64,000 bases of DNA from Collybiopsis luxurians FD-317 M1 (GCA_000827265.1 KN834749.1:919500-983499), one strand, 5' to 3'. Shown: positions 1-12,070, counted from the first letter of the stretch. Made by a program: numbers and translations. Notes: generated from the letters alone by a model not told the origin.

Positions 1-2937
1 ACATGGGATCATCTTTCTCAGAAAATTTCCATCCTCTTTTCAATTCCACCAGACAAAGTCGCTGTATCATACATTGACGAAGAGGAAGACGAGGTTACTC
101 TCAGCTCCCAGGAGGAACTGGTCGACTTTTACAATACAAATCAGAGCTACATCAGAGGTGATGTCATCAAGTTCACTATCGAGGATTTGAGATTTCCCCG
201 GAGAGGTGCTGCCTACAGGTCTTCCCCAAATTCACCTCCCACTCCTCCAGCGGCCACCGCTGCAAACTTTCGCAACACATTTGGCGGTAGTCTAAGCGAG
301 GGTCTTCCCTTCAACATCGACGAAGACTGGCAGCATTTCCCTTCCGCCCTTGGAGGTCTCTTCTCAGTCAACGGTGGTCCTGCTGAGCAAGACAATGATT
401 CATCCCTCCATGCCTTTGTGGAAGAGATCGAAAGTGGTGCCAGCACGACTTCTGGAGTCCAACAGGGCGAAGAAACTACCAGTATTAGTGACTCTGACAG
501 TCACGTATCCACTGTCCTCCCTCCGAGGATTGATAAAGGCAAAGCTAGGGCCACAGAAGACGATAACGATGACGACGCCTCGTCCACTGCTTCACTCCTT
601 GAAGAGAAGACTTTCGAGAAGCCAGATATCCATGTTTATGATGCAGCAAGTGGCAAGAAAGGTTCGAGGCGTAGCTCTGTGGCCCCTGCTACAGTTAGTG
701 GAAGGAGTACACCCAAAGCGAATGCTGTCGGCACCAGGAGCACCCCCAGGGTTCATGTTCAGGAAGTACCTGAATCTCCTTCCCCGACTCCAGTCATTGT
801 CCCTTCCGCTCCTACCTCTCGACCCATTTCTGTAACTCGTTCGGCACGTACATCCGTATCACTTCCTCCCAGCACAATCCCTGTTCTTCCTTCCCAGGAG
901 AGTCTGCCTTCTGCCAGCGCTCGGATTGAATCAACTCCCCCCCCTTATGTCATGGATGAACCTGCTCCTTCTGACACTGCCGCCCAAATTATTCCCGAGG
1001 TCGATGTTCAGGCCAATGCTGATGCCGAAGATCCTCCTCTCCCTTCCTTGGATGTCGATGCTCGTGCTCAAGATGCATTCGCTCCGGTCAATCCCTCGCT
1101 ATCAGTTGACGTCGCAGACCTTCTTCGACATTTTTCCTCAGCTGTAGCCTCACATCCCGAACTTTCGGAAGGCTTCCGAAACATCTTGCGCAACGCCGCT
1201 GCTGGGACCTACTGGAATACAACCGTCGGTACCGCTCGCATATCAGGTGAGCAAAGGGATAGTATGGCAGACGTCGCCCAATCTGTGATATCAGAGCAAC
1301 TCAGTCGTCCGGATCTACAGGCAGGAGGAAGGGTTGCTGAGGCATTGGGAGTACTTTTCAGGACTATTAGTCAAGCTGTTGGGACGGCGCCCCACTCTAC
1401 AAATACGGCCACTGCTGCTACGGGGGCACCCACTGCAGCTGCTCCCCCTTCTTCATCGCCCACGCAAAGTCCACCGGCAACGCCAACACATCCCTGGGCT
1501 CTTGGAGCCCAGGCTTGGGGACGAGCTGGTGGTCCTTGGGCGGCAGCTCGATTCCGCGGTGGTCCTCGTAGATTTGGACCGTTTGGCCCCCATGGTCCAC
1601 CTCCACCTCCCGGACCTCTAGGTATGGCTGGCGTTCCTCCTCCTCCTCCCGGACCTCTAGGTATGGCTGGCATTCCTCCTCCTCCTCCTCCTCCCGGACC
1701 TCTAGGTATGGCTGGCATTCCTCCTCCTCCTCCCGGACCTCTAGGTATGGCTGGTGTTCCTCCTCCCCCTCCCCCCCCTCCTCCACCCAGACACGAGCCT
1801 CCTACTAGCCACAGAGGGAATCGTCATTCCTATGCAGGATATGTCGGACGCTGGGGTGCTGGGTATCCAGACTTACTTGGCAGAGTTGACGAAGGAGTCT
1901 CTGGTCTGGCAGGAGATCCACGTGAGCTCGAGCGAGCTGCTAGAGGCGATGTCGAAGTAAGCAGGCGAGAAGGAGGGCCGGCAGAGAGAGGTGGAGCTCG
2001 GGGGCATGCCCATCAATCTTCCTCTGAACTTCGCTCCCAAGTTGAAGCCGCGAAATTGTTGTACAGAGCGGAAAAAGAAAGGTACCGCCAAGCCAGGGAT
2101 GAGAGGCGTAAAGAGAGGCGCGCAAGAGACGAGAGGCGGATGTTAGAGTTAATGGGAGAACTGTAAGTATCGAGTTGGTATTCATTCGCTCAATCACTTT
2201 TATTGACTTTATTGTGTCCAGGTCACTCGAACGTGGACAAGGTCGTACAGGCGCATTGTCCGCATCTATCCCCGCTCGTGCCAATACTGGTGCTGTGGCA
2301 GGTCTTTCCACACCGGTTGCCAATGCTAGTGCTACTGCTCCAGTCGCTGGCCCTTCAATCACCAACACCAACACTGCCAGCCGCCCCGTTGCTCCATCCC
2401 AAGGTCAAACTAACCCTCTGAGTCAGATTGTTTCCAACGCACGGGGTTCGTTTCCTCAGTTTGAGCTTGGTGGGCCTCTGAGTTCTACCCCGCGTCGGTC
2501 GCATACTCTCCCAGCCCACATGCACACTCACGGACCCTATGGACGCGGGCTTGGAGGTGGAAGGGGTGTGCGCAGGCATAGTGGGATGACAGCTCCAGTA
2601 GCCAACACGGGGGAACCGGAAGATCGATCCGCAGCGAGGATCCATAAAAAATTGGCTGATGTGCGTATGAATTATTTTTCTTTTTTTCTTGTTGCTTTGT
2701 GTTACCGTTTTTTGATACTTTCTTTCTCAACAGATGGGATTTACTACTACTGCGCACCCCGATCTTCCCGGTAAGATACAAGCTGCAGTCAGGAACACGG
2801 GTATGGATGGAGCTCTGAGCAGGGATCGAGAAGACGACATCGTCACCAATTTGTTGGAGGAACTCGTGATGAGGACCAAGACGCCTAACGTTGCGGGACC
2901 TTCTGGAGTGCAAGCGTCAGGATCGAAGAGACAGTAG
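1..2937 (+). CDS. PB1-domain protein with UBA-like C-terminus (5' partial)
   Basis: The reading frame is already open at base 1, so the gene starts upstream. Exons are <1-2162, 2222-2660 and 2734-2937, with introns GTAAGT..CAG and GTGCGT..CAG. The first 65 codons form the second half of a PB1 domain, including the acidic OPCA-type stretch YIDEEEDEVTL followed by a strand ending VIKFTIEDL. A long low-complexity region rich in Ser, Pro and acidic residues follows, then a run of proline-glycine repeats, a basic charged coil (KERYRQARDERRKERRARDE) and a last exon beginning MGF and containing DDIVTNLLEEL, which resembles a three-helix UBA domain. PB1 at one end and UBA at the other is the plan of the p62/NBR1 autophagy receptors, but I see no ZZ zinc finger. 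PB1 identity is firm; the UBA call and any receptor role are inference. Confidence 0.8.
1599..1790 (+). repeat. Proline-rich coding minisatellite
   Basis: About five imperfect copies of a unit encoding PPPPPGPLGMAG(V/I) lie inside the first exon of the PB1 gene. Copies differ mainly in the number of CCT/CCC proline codons, as expected of slippage or unequal exchange. All length differences are multiples of three, so the frame is kept. Tracts of this kind can bind profilin, SH3 or WW domains, but nothing here shows a partner. Confidence 0.85.
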
Positions 2938-3667
2938 GTCATCAAACCGCAAATACGTTTCCCGTCGACGGATCTTTATGATGTGACTTATGCTTTATAT
3001 GTGTTGTTGTACGATAGTGTATGGTGGGATTTTCGATAGCTGTGTTTTCTTTGTGTTGTATGTAAAGTCTCGACGGAGTTAAGTATAGTAAGTACATGTA
3101 TGTAAAGCCAGCGTACAATTACACAAATACACGAAGTGTTTTGGCGTTGAAAATTAGAAGAGGTGGCTGTGTGTCATGCATATACTGAAGGCTTTCACCT
3201 ACAGTTGATGATTCGATACCTGTCTGGAACCCTCTGAAAAGGACCTTGGTTCGCAATAAGGGCCAACTCAACTTGCGTAAGACGGAAAGAAAGCGAATTC
3301 CGCGTACAAGGAAACAAAGACCGGGTGTCCGAGTCAGCCACAGCCCGGACGATTCTTTGTGGGTCTGTGAATAGTTCACGCAAAGTGCGAGCCTCATGTT
3401 AAAGGCAAATTCCGAATTTGAGGAGGAGGACGAGAAACTTAGACATGTTCGGAGAATTCCTGCAGCGTGATATTATGTAGTTGCTTTGTCGGGGACTCGG
3501 AAAAGGCCGCTGCTGGGAGGGAGACGGACCGAGGAACATTGACTATTGACCAGATATGATGGCCCAAACAAGCTAGAAAGTCGAAATCTGCGCATACAAA
3601 GCCTCTATTGACATTGTCCATCCTTCCTCTATTGCCAAAAAATCTCCATTTGTCTTGAAAAGGGCAT
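2938..3667. other. Intergenic spacer, no gene seen
   Basis: This holds the 3' end of the PB1 gene and the distal promoter of the F-box gene. A reverse-strand frame at 3119-3397 begins with a plausible ATG, but I see no domain, splice structure or coding-like composition, so I leave it out. Confidence 0.6.
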
Positions 3668-3676
3668 TATAAAAGG
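3668..3676 (+). promoter_or_regulatory. TATA-like element of the F-box gene
   Basis: The sequence TATAAAAGG lies about 385 bp before the start codon. It is followed by a pyrimidine-rich stretch (about 3865-3950) of the kind that often surrounds fungal transcription starts. The leader between it and the ATG contains an intron. Confidence 0.45.
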
Positions 3677-3994
3677 CCTTGAACGTCCACACGACACGAC
3701 ACCTTCCCGAACTGCCCTTTTTCTCGACCTCTATTGTCCTCCATCCAGCAGTCTTGCCTTGCTCTTTCTCTGGCAACGCGGCGTCCGTGTGTTACCCACT
3801 TTTTGAAAGGCCTTGTTTGCACAGCGTCAACAACCGCTTTGACCGACTTGCAATATACTTTAAATCTTCTTTCTTGCCACAATACCTCATCTCTTCCCCT
3901 TCTACTTTACCCATCATATCACCTTCTTTCCGCCTTGCAGAGGTCCTCTGCTCGTATACTCGTCATTTAACGCGTTTTTTTGCTCTCAATCGCT

Positions 3995-4060
3995 GTATGT
4001 ATCGTGGTTTTGTTACCCAGTGGTTTTTTTTATCGATGTCTGATCACTCTATTCTTTTAG
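3995..4060 (+). other. 5' UTR intron ending directly at the start codon
   Basis: A GTATGT donor at 3995 and a TTTTAG acceptor at 4060 bracket 66 nt, and the next three bases are the ATG of the F-box gene. The splice therefore places the start codon at the exact 5' end of exon 2. Confidence 0.6.
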
Positions 4061-5896
4061 ATGGCTTCCGCTCCTCCTGGTCCCGCGGGAAATGGCCGTG
4101 GTGCCCCCACTCAAGGACAGCTTCGGGCGCAAGCTATTGCTGCTCGTGCAGGTCTTTTGCAAAGGACTCAGAGACCTCCCCCACCACCTGGTTACCGGCA
4201 CGTCTCTGTTGAGCAATACGTTCGCGCGATGATTGCTAGGGATCCTTGGGTGCCTCATCCACTCACTGAAGAAGAGATCATCGACCATCGACGTGAATGC
4301 GCTGTGCTTCTTGCGACCTATCGTCGCTTAGAGTCCCGCAAGGAATCCAGAGGCAAGGAGGAACAAGAGGGGGAGGTTATCAAAGCGTACATCGCCTACC
4401 AGCTGAAATACTGGCGTACGTTTCGGCTCCTCGACTTGCCTATGGAGATTGTCTCCAACATTATCCGCTTTGTCGTCTGGTCTGCTCCGTCTCCTCCAAT
4501 TGGTATCAGTTGGAGGCTACAGCTTACTTGGGTTTCCAAGTACCTGCGCCACGCAGCCACCTCTGATTCCACACTCTGGAACGCGATTTGGTTCCGTGAT
4601 AAACCTCCGTTTGAGCGATCACTGGCCTTCGTTGAGCGATCGGGCGTGTCGCCCCTAGATCTTCGCATCAACGACACGGACGACCGACGGTTTACAGATC
4701 AAGAGATTTGCGCCTTGCTCGAAGCACTCACTCCTCACCTTCACCACATTCGCATGCTCATTATTCTACTCGATGGTTGGGAGCCCATTCTCTCTGTCCT
4801 CAAGTGGCTGAGTGATTACGGGAAGCACAACGACCCACCGCTCACCATGGAACGATTCGAAATCCATCGTACTGGAAACCCCTACATATGGCCAGGTCAT
4901 ATTTGGAAAGGCCAGAAATACTCTCCCGCAAATCACGACGTTACTCTTTTCTCGCTCTTCGGTGGAACTTTTGTTCCAACGCTCAAGTCTTTCACTATGA
5001 ATGGAGTCCACATCGATTGGGTCAATACACCGTCGCTCAATGACCTCAATACCCTTGACATTAGAAGGATACCCCTTGACTTGTGTCCACCTGTGACCCG
5101 CTTTCGAGAGATCCTTGTCAGCTCTCCAAACCTGACCAAGCTTTCGCTGGACGGCGCTGGTCCCTCGGATAACCCGATTGCTATAAGCACTTATCCAGCT
5201 ATTCATCTCCCTCACCTCCACACCCTCGTTCTAGCCAACTTTGCAGCTCCGTTCACTACGAGTATCGTCTCACACTTTACCGCGCCTCACGTCAGGGATT
5301 TGACCATCATGAACTTTAAAGGAGAATACTACGGTCCTTTCTACGAATACATGACCGGCCGCTTCCGCGAAATCAGACTCTTGACGCTGTACACCACTAA
5401 TTGTCCTCCCTCCGTTCTTCCCAGGATGATCAAATGGTTGGACTCGATGCCGTTGCTAGCGTACGCGCGTCTGGCTGCGCTCGAGTACGACCTTCTTCAA
5501 GCGTTCTTGTTCGATCCTGACACCATGAAGCCTTACCCGGCGATACAGGCGCGACATGATCTACGTAAAGAGATGGAAATCGTCGAAAAGCTGGAACTTG
5601 ATACCTCCACAGCAGCTACAGCTGACCCAGACGATAAGGATCGCGAGCATCGAGTGGTCAATCCGCGCCTGACCATCCTCGAGGTGCAGAGTATCCGCCC
5701 AGAGGTTTTCACCAAGTTTGTTGACGCCAGGAAGATTTGCGGCGTTCCGGTTCGAAAGACGTATATGGCGTCACAGATGGTCGAGACTTTTACCAACGAG
5801 ATGATTAACTATGTCCATGATAATATCCCCCATCTCATGGTTGTCGATATTGGTTCGAAGACTCAGGAAGAAGAGGAATTGATGAATGAGCCGTGA
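4061..5896 (+). CDS. F-box protein with leucine-rich C-terminal region
   Basis: One uninterrupted 611-codon exon. Residues about 120-170 form an F-box: LLDLPMEIVSNIIRFVVW, then the hydrophobic helix with LQLTWVSKYLRHAATSDS and LWNAIWF. Downstream are irregular Leu-rich segments such as LPHLHTLVLANF and LTKLSLDGA, typical of the large LRR-like F-box family of Agaricomycetes. Such proteins bind Skp1 through the F-box and bring substrates to an SCF ubiquitin ligase. The N-terminal 110 residues are Pro/Gly-rich and then helical and charged. The substrate cannot be read from sequence. The start is supported by the 5' UTR intron that ends exactly at this ATG. Family is sure, specificity unknown. 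Confidence 0.85.
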   Translation: MASAPPGPAGNGRGAPTQGQLRAQAIAARAGLLQRTQRPPPPPGYRHVSVEQYVRAMIARDPWVPHPLTEEEIIDHRRECAVLLATYRRLESRKESRGKEEQEGEVIKAYIAYQLKYWRTFRLLDLPMEIVSNIIRFVVWSAPSPPIGISWRLQLTWVSKYLRHAATSDSTLWNAIWFRDKPPFERSLAFVERSGVSPLDLRINDTDDRRFTDQEICALLEALTPHLHHIRMLIILLDGWEPILSVLKWLSDYGKHNDPPLTMERFEIHRTGNPYIWPGHIWKGQKYSPANHDVTLFSLFGGTFVPTLKSFTMNGVHIDWVNTPSLNDLNTLDIRRIPLDLCPPVTRFREILVSSPNLTKLSLDGAGPSDNPIAISTYPAIHLPHLHTLVLANFAAPFTTSIVSHFTAPHVRDLTIMNFKGEYYGPFYEYMTGRFREIRLLTLYTTNCPPSVLPRMIKWLDSMPLLAYARLAALEYDLLQAFLFDPDTMKPYPAIQARHDLRKEMEIVEKLELDTSTAATADPDDKDREHRVVNPRLTILEVQSIRPEVFTKFVDARKICGVPVRKTYMASQMVETFTNEMINYVHDNIPHLMVVDIGSKTQEEEELMNEP

Positions 5897-6206
5897 TTTA
5901 TTTACTCGGATGAATTATGGAAGGATTATGAACAAGCATGTAGCATACCGTCTGTCTATTTTAAATCTCCGTTATCTTTGGTGTTTTTTTTCTCGCTCAT
6001 GCGTTGCTGTATTCACACATCTTTTACGATTTGCTTTGTTATATTTACAACAGATCTGTATCCTCTAAAATTAAAAGAATGATAGAGTTTTGCCTCCGTT
6101 GAAAATACTTCCGGCGGAACAAGATTCCAAATGAAGATCTGGAAAGATGACTCAACAAGATTATCAAGTTTCATAACATTATCATTCGCAAGTAGATATA
6201 CTGGGC
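5897..6206. other. Convergent spacer
   Basis: AT-rich 3' flanks of the F-box gene and of WDR75, which converge here. No open frame or RNA structure that I can support. Confidence 0.6.
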
Positions 6207-9200
6207 TCAAAAGTAATCGGATGCTTTTTTGCGCTTTTTACTGTTACCATTAACCATAGGCGACGGTGCCGGATCGACAGAGGGTGAAGGTATGGCCTCG
6301 ACTTGGTTTGCGAGTTTGGAAGCCTTGGATGGAGATGGCCTTGAGTTTACTCCGTTAACTTTGACGACCCCATTGACTTTTGGGCCTTTAGGAACACCGT
6401 GGGCTGCAAGTTCGCATGTGTCAATCATTGAGAGTACAATAACGTAAGTGGAAAATACCTTGTAGAGAAGATGCTTGGAAAACGGCAGCAAGTAATGATA
6501 TCTCCATGCTGTCCACCTTTAACCTTGGGGAAGGAGAACTAACTTCAATATTATCTAATTCCATTTCCACGTCTTCATCTTCGGCAACCTCTGTCGAAGA
6601 AATGTCGTTCGACCCGTTTGGATGCCTTTTCAGAAGGCGCATCATGAGCGGGTTGAACAAAGTTTCCACAGGAGCTGCGAGATGCGAAGGCACGTCGAGT
6701 ATGGATTGGCTGATCGATTCTGCAGCCTGACGAAGGGTTGCAGCCGAGGATGAATCTGTCAGCGATTGATCGAAAGCCGACTTTCCAAAGATATCTTGAA
6801 AGAGTGTCCGAGGCTTTAGAGGTGCTCGCGACTTAATCCCCTTCGCAGAGGTCCCTTCCTCCTCCGGAGGCCTCATGTCATCTCCTACAAGTACAAACCT
6901 CCAATCCTGAGTTATCCCAGCAAGACCGAAATTATCGGTTGGATGGGGGGAGTACCAAACGATGCTCTGCAGCGAAAAAGGTAGGTAGGCGGTCCTTGAG
7001 GGCTTTGGGTGGGAAACGGAGAATATGTGAACCCTAGATCGGTCGGAAGCAAGATGGATAATGACAGCGAAGGAGTCGTTATCAGGATGCGGAACCACAC
7101 TGTGAATAGGAAAAGGGCTGCTAAAGCTCCAGCGCACTGTCATTGGATTTTGTTGAGTAAAGGGAAAAGAGGGGTCAGCAAACGCCCACCTGCATGGGAT
7201 ACGATATCCCATATTACAAGTTCTTGCTGTCCTTGAATTGCAAGAAATCGTCCCCTACCAACAAAATGTGCCTTAGTGGCACACAAACACTCCGGTGAAG
7301 TCAAGGTAACTCTGTGGATATTCGTCATAGCATCGTATAGGGAAACATGTCTACCCAAAGCCACCGCTATAAGTGATCCATCCGGTGACCATGATACATG
7401 GCAAGGTACTTCATTGCGAAAACTGAGTGATGAGCGAGCAGCCCAGAATTCTAGGAAAGAAATTAGCATTCCCACGCAGAGCAAGAGTGGAAACAACCCT
7501 CCACACCTTCGCCTCTTTCTCGATTGGAGCAAACTCTCCACGTTTTTACTGTCCCATCGCTTCCGGCGGTGACTAGGAAAGATTCCAGGGAAGCGTGTGG
7601 ACGGGGGTTAAACGACAAATCCAGCACACTATGAGGCCCATGTGGCCTGTCTATACGAGTATTGAGTGTCCAAAGCGATGTTTTTCGATCCCACCGCCAA
7701 ATTTTCAAGTAAACCTCTCCATGGAAGTCTTCGGTATGTGGGCGAGCGTCCGTGGTGGCCATCCATTCGCCTGACGGTGAAATGACAGTGCGTTCGACCC
7801 GAGAAGGTTCTATGGGCTTTTCGTCCCGCCGGGACACTCTGTTTGACGGGGCTATCTCTAGTTCCGAGACAATTTTTGATGAGGTGAGGGAGAACATTTG
7901 GATCGAGGATGCATGAGACGAAGGAAGAATGAAGGTGGAGGAAGAATGATGCAGCGCTAAAGGAACTGCTTTTGAAAAAGAAGACACATTATCCAATGGC
8001 ACTGATGCACCGGAGTAAATATTGAACTTATCCGAGAATCGGTAGGTACCCACCAAGTTTTATGCGAGAGTAGCTTCGGGATATTTTGAGCGTGGCTGCA
8101 CTCACAAATACAAATGTCGCGTCCGTCAATCCAAGCAAGTATTCTTCACCTCTCTCTGAGCCAGCTGTTATAGAGATGGTTTGTAAAGGCGCGCCAATCC
8201 GAGGAACAAACTCCTTCTTCCCAGAATGCAACTGCCATATGACGAGAACAGATTCTTCTCCTCCACTTAAGAGATACGCGCCATTGGAAGTAAATGCTAG
8301 TGAAGCCACTGCATGAGCATGCCAATGAAAACTCGTAGTCTGAGTCTTTTTCTCTAGACCAGGCACTTTGACGGTGGCAGATTCGTCTAAGCAATACCAC
8401 AGTCTGATGTTTCCCTTCACATCTCCAGTTGCGAAGTAATCTTCCACGGGATGAAAGGTGAGGCAAGTCAGCCTCTCGGGAGAGACATATTTTGTAAATC
8501 CGGACCTGATGTCCAGCACATTGGCAACATAGGCTTTGTGTCCGGCAGTAGCAACGAGCCAGTTTCCACTGGGAGAAACTGCTAGGCCGGTCGGAGCTCG
8601 TGTTTTGCCAATGGGGGTCACATCTGAAGACTTTTGGATAGAGGACTGAGCAGATGCATCTGAGGGTTTCAACGATATGCGAAGAACAAATGAACCATCT
8701 TCACCTGGAAAAGCTGGTAAGTAAAGCCTGAATGCACCATGTAAAGTTTTTCAGCTCACCGGGTTTTTTTTTCAGCTTATTCGAACGTGAAGCTGTAACG
8801 AAGATAAAATCCCGATGCTTCGCGTGTGTGCTCATGTGGTGTATGGGTTGCCCAATATCCAAAGTCCGGATTAATGTGGCATCTAAGTAGTCCCAAATTC
8901 TGATAAATCCATCCAGTGAGCTGGTTATGATTTGAAAAATATTTTGAGGATTGAGTAGGACTGAAGTCAAAACTTCCGATGAAGTTCCTGTACTGGATGG
9001 TGGCGAGGATAAGGTAGACACCAGTTGGCCTGTGGCTGTAGCAAATATCTTGACCGAAGAGCCTCCAAGAGCAAAGTAATAACTGATAGAAACGCGTCAG
9101 AAGACAAAGGATGAATATGAACAAGCGACCTCACCTGCCGTCCTTGGTAAAGATTGGGGGTGTTTTACTTGGTGATGAGTCCGTTAAAGATACCCAGTTT

Positions 9201-9403
9201 AAGAGCGGGTCGTTCTCATAGCCTGAAGGCGTCGCAGGTACTGATTTTCCAGATGCTGATCGTCTCTTCTGGCCGCCACTTGTTTCCATGCTCTTTCCTT
9301 TTCCCTTCAATCTTTGACCAGACTTTCCATGCTTCTCAGATGTCAATGGAGGACCAGGAGGAAGAGAAGTACTTTGCGGCTCGCGGGAAGTCGACGCCGC
9401 CAT
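6207..9403 (-). CDS. NAN1: WDR75/NAN1 (Utp17) small-subunit processome WD40 protein
   Basis: Seven exons on the minus strand: 9403-9135, 9082-8760, 8704-8054, 7965-7507, 7450-7190, 7136-6459 and 6403-6207, joining in frame to 945 residues. Recurrent WD40 signatures are visible: FIRIWDYLDATLIRTL, GNIRLWYCLDES, SVLVIWQLHSGKK, DGTVKTWRV and ELVIWDIVS. The highly conserved block ending PSNRVSRRDEKPIEPSRVER with LNTRIDRPHG identifies the WDR75/NAN1 family rather than a generic WD40 protein. NAN1/Utp17 belongs to the t-UTP subcomplex that binds nascent pre-rRNA in the nucleolus and supports Pol I transcription and 18S processing. The C-terminus is acidic then Lys-rich (KKRKKAS), a likely nuclear signal. 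The start ATG lies just before a Ser/Gly/Lys-rich leader; length fits the family. Confidence 0.9.
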
Positions 9404-9639
9404 TGGCAAAGGTGGACGAAGCGAAAAAAATTGACGCGCTTCTAAGCGCTCGGGAGAGTATTAAATTAGGCGCTACTTTCACTCTACAAGTTCGCATATA
9501 AGTATGTTACAGCGTTACAATACAAGTTCTGGGGAATGCACATGTCTTCTACGAAATAATTTACCGTGTACATACCAACAATGAGGATTGTCACATTAAA
9601 AGGAAAAGGAAAAAGGAAACAACTCATAAAGCGCCATAG

Positions 9640-12070
9640 TTACGGCTTGAAACCCACCAGAACTCTAACAGATCGACAAGGCATTTGTTGGTCTTCCGAT
9701 GTAGTATTTCGTCTAGCTTGCAACATAGCTTCACGCATTCGCTCCTCCTCGATAAGCTCGGCTTTCGTCAGGGGTTCTCGCACAGGCTGAGTCCATCCGA
9801 TTTCTTGCAAAGAACACCAGAAAGATATTCGTGATTGCATGTCACTAAAGGAAAAAAGACATCAGCAACGGCGGAAGTAAATAAAGCATATCCCTACGCA
9901 CCTCCGGTAGCGCTCCAATAACCTCTCAAACTTTTTCCGGTTTTGAATCTCTTCAAATTCTTCCTCGTCTTCCCATCCAAACGGCTCTAGTTCTTCCTTC
10001 CGGTTTCGTATCCTGTCCTTCAGCTCTTCCCATAGCGCCTCTTGACAGCCCAGTACATAGTTATACGAACGGAATAAGTGCATCGCCAGAGAACGCTCGT
10101 TGAGAGAATCGAGTTGTTGGCGAGCGACCAAAGGGCCGCTTGGGCTAGTATTATCCGCCAATCCGCTGGTTTCGAGCATATATAGCTCCCTCGGAGACGA
10201 CGGAAGATCCTCTGCCCGGGACTGATTGCTGTCAGTATCGCTCACTGCAACCGACGGAAAAACGTCAATGATCTCAGCGGAAAATGAGTTCGATTTTTCG
10301 CGAGAACCGTGCGAAGAATCACTTGCAGAAGCTGAAGACTCCTTCGACATTGCAGAAGAAAAGGATAATGATGCTGGACGGGCGGTGTGTAACGAGGAAG
10401 GGATTGGTGTCATAACGGAGGCCCGCTGGTCAAAATCCAAACCCAAAGGGCCAACTGCGTAAGTTGTGGCCATTTGTGGAGGAAGAGGCCTGAGAGGAGG
10501 AAGAGGGGGCATGGGAAAGCTGAGGATAGGGCCTAAAGTAACGTGTCTGAAGTAAGCTGTAAAGTAGCTCGGCAATACAGCTAATTAGAAACGTCAGTGA
10601 GCTACATCTAGGCGAGAAATTTGAGTGTTACCGGACGGTTTCATGTTGACGAATCGATGTTCAAATACAGATTTGTATAGCGATTCAAGTAGAGCATGGT
10701 CATGAGTGGGAGTGAAAATCGAGGCGTCGGGCATTGAAGGAATATTTGTTTGAGCTACGGAGCCTTCCGGTAAATGTACAGAAGTAGTACGATGTGGTTT
10801 GGCTCGCATAGGTGCAGTGAAAGAGCGAGGTAGTATAGGAAACAAAACATCTGTGTGCTGCGTTAGCTCTCGATTGTATGCCTATTAAAATAAGACGCGC
10901 CATCTTCAATCATTTCTATCGAACCCCCTGGTCGTAAAACACGACATATCTCCTACATATGACTGAGATTGGTTTTTGAAAATATCTGAGGGGTCAAATC
11001 ACATACATCAAATAATGTGCCCCACTGTCAGAGCTTTTAAGTAAAAAAAAATGGATGCGAAAAGCAAAGTACATACCTTGTTCTCTGGTACCGCGGTCGC
11101 AATCGATGAGATATGAATATGATCGAACGTATCATCTTCAAATGAAAGCCTATTTGTGAGGCTGGGGCAGCAGAAAAAGGTCAAACAACATGTTCCGATG
11201 GAGGGTAATCAGAAAGGATACTCGAATCAAACAGCCCATACAGATATCGGAATGGCTGTTGAACCGGATGATAAAAATGAATCGCCATCTAAATGAAGCA
11301 AAGGCAATTTTATGGAGTGCCGCATACCGAATCAGTCGGTCGACGCGGTTCCTTCAGAACCGGTACGTTTGATCTGGAGCACACGACGAAATTGATGTTT
11401 TGAGCCCATCTCGACTGCCTCGTATCGGCTTTCTGATTGCCCGGGTTTGAAGAGTCATCAAAAAACTGGTACGCACAAATTACCGTGAAACCATTCTATT
11501 CTGTTTGCCAGCGGAGAATCGAGAATAGAGAGAGGTATTTGGATGTTTACGAGGTCGAATCCAACCTAAGAAGCACACCAAGTCAACAGAGGTGACGTAA
11601 AGACGTAGAAACACATACGAATTCGCAGTCCGGCCATTCTTTCGCAGCTTCAATAATCCATGAGCCTGTCTGTTCAAGAATAATGTAGATTCTTTTCGGA
11701 CGAGTTTGGAACGCAATTTACCCCGCATCCCAAGTCCAAACATCGTTCTGGATGTTCTCCGTCCGGGAAATCCACGTAAGAAACGGAACCCTGTCGTAGG
11801 TATTTCGCTAAGCGAACATCCAGATGTTCTCTGTTGCATGTGTAAGTCTGGAGAAGTATTCAAAGGGTTCAAGAGTACGAACAGCTCAAGGATGTCTTTG
11901 TCGTAGTGGTATGGATACGGGGCCTTTTCAGGCTCAAAAGAATGTAGCTTTCGACCGTACTTGGTGGTAAAAAGTGACTCCTTGAGTCTTGGAGGTCGTT
12001 TACCATCGATATTGAAGGAACGAGGTGGAGAAGAAGCTGTCGAGCCAACGGACGACAGAGAGTGTTTCAT
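9640..12070 (-). CDS. Class I SAM-dependent methyltransferase, fungal family
   Basis: Ten exons: 12070-11883, 11830-11722, 11669-11619, 11565-11477, 11161-11077, 11024-11007, 10952-10901, 10850-10632, 10580-9902 and 9844-9640 (564 residues). The SAM site is clear once spliced: motif I LDLGCGTGSW spans the exon 2/3 junction, the acidic residue follows in EFVGFD, then EWFHGNF, FDHIHISSIA, and RVLRPGGSIEMIEDD. The tail carries VHLPEG, HALLESLYKSVFEHRFVN and LPSYFTAYFRH, which I recognise as a block conserved in mushroom proteins of unknown substrate. Exon 6 has only 18 nt. The intron 10900-10851 works only with a GC donor. It shares a 168-bp promoter with the GNL1 gene. Fold is sure; substrate unknown. 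Confidence 0.85.

Noticed and set aside
1599..1790. Regular repeats with near-constant spacing, at first sight like a repeat array
   Set aside because: Units are contiguous, code for proline-glycine repeats in the PB1 frame and have no spacers.
3119..3397. Reverse-strand open frame of 92 codons upstream of the F-box gene
   Set aside because: No domain, no splice partners and an amino-acid mix typical of random frames; it lies in promoter DNA.
3679..4212. Forward 177-codon frame overlapping the F-box start
   Set aside because: It runs through the leader, the 5' UTR intron and out of frame into the F-box gene; the F-box frame is clearly the coding one.
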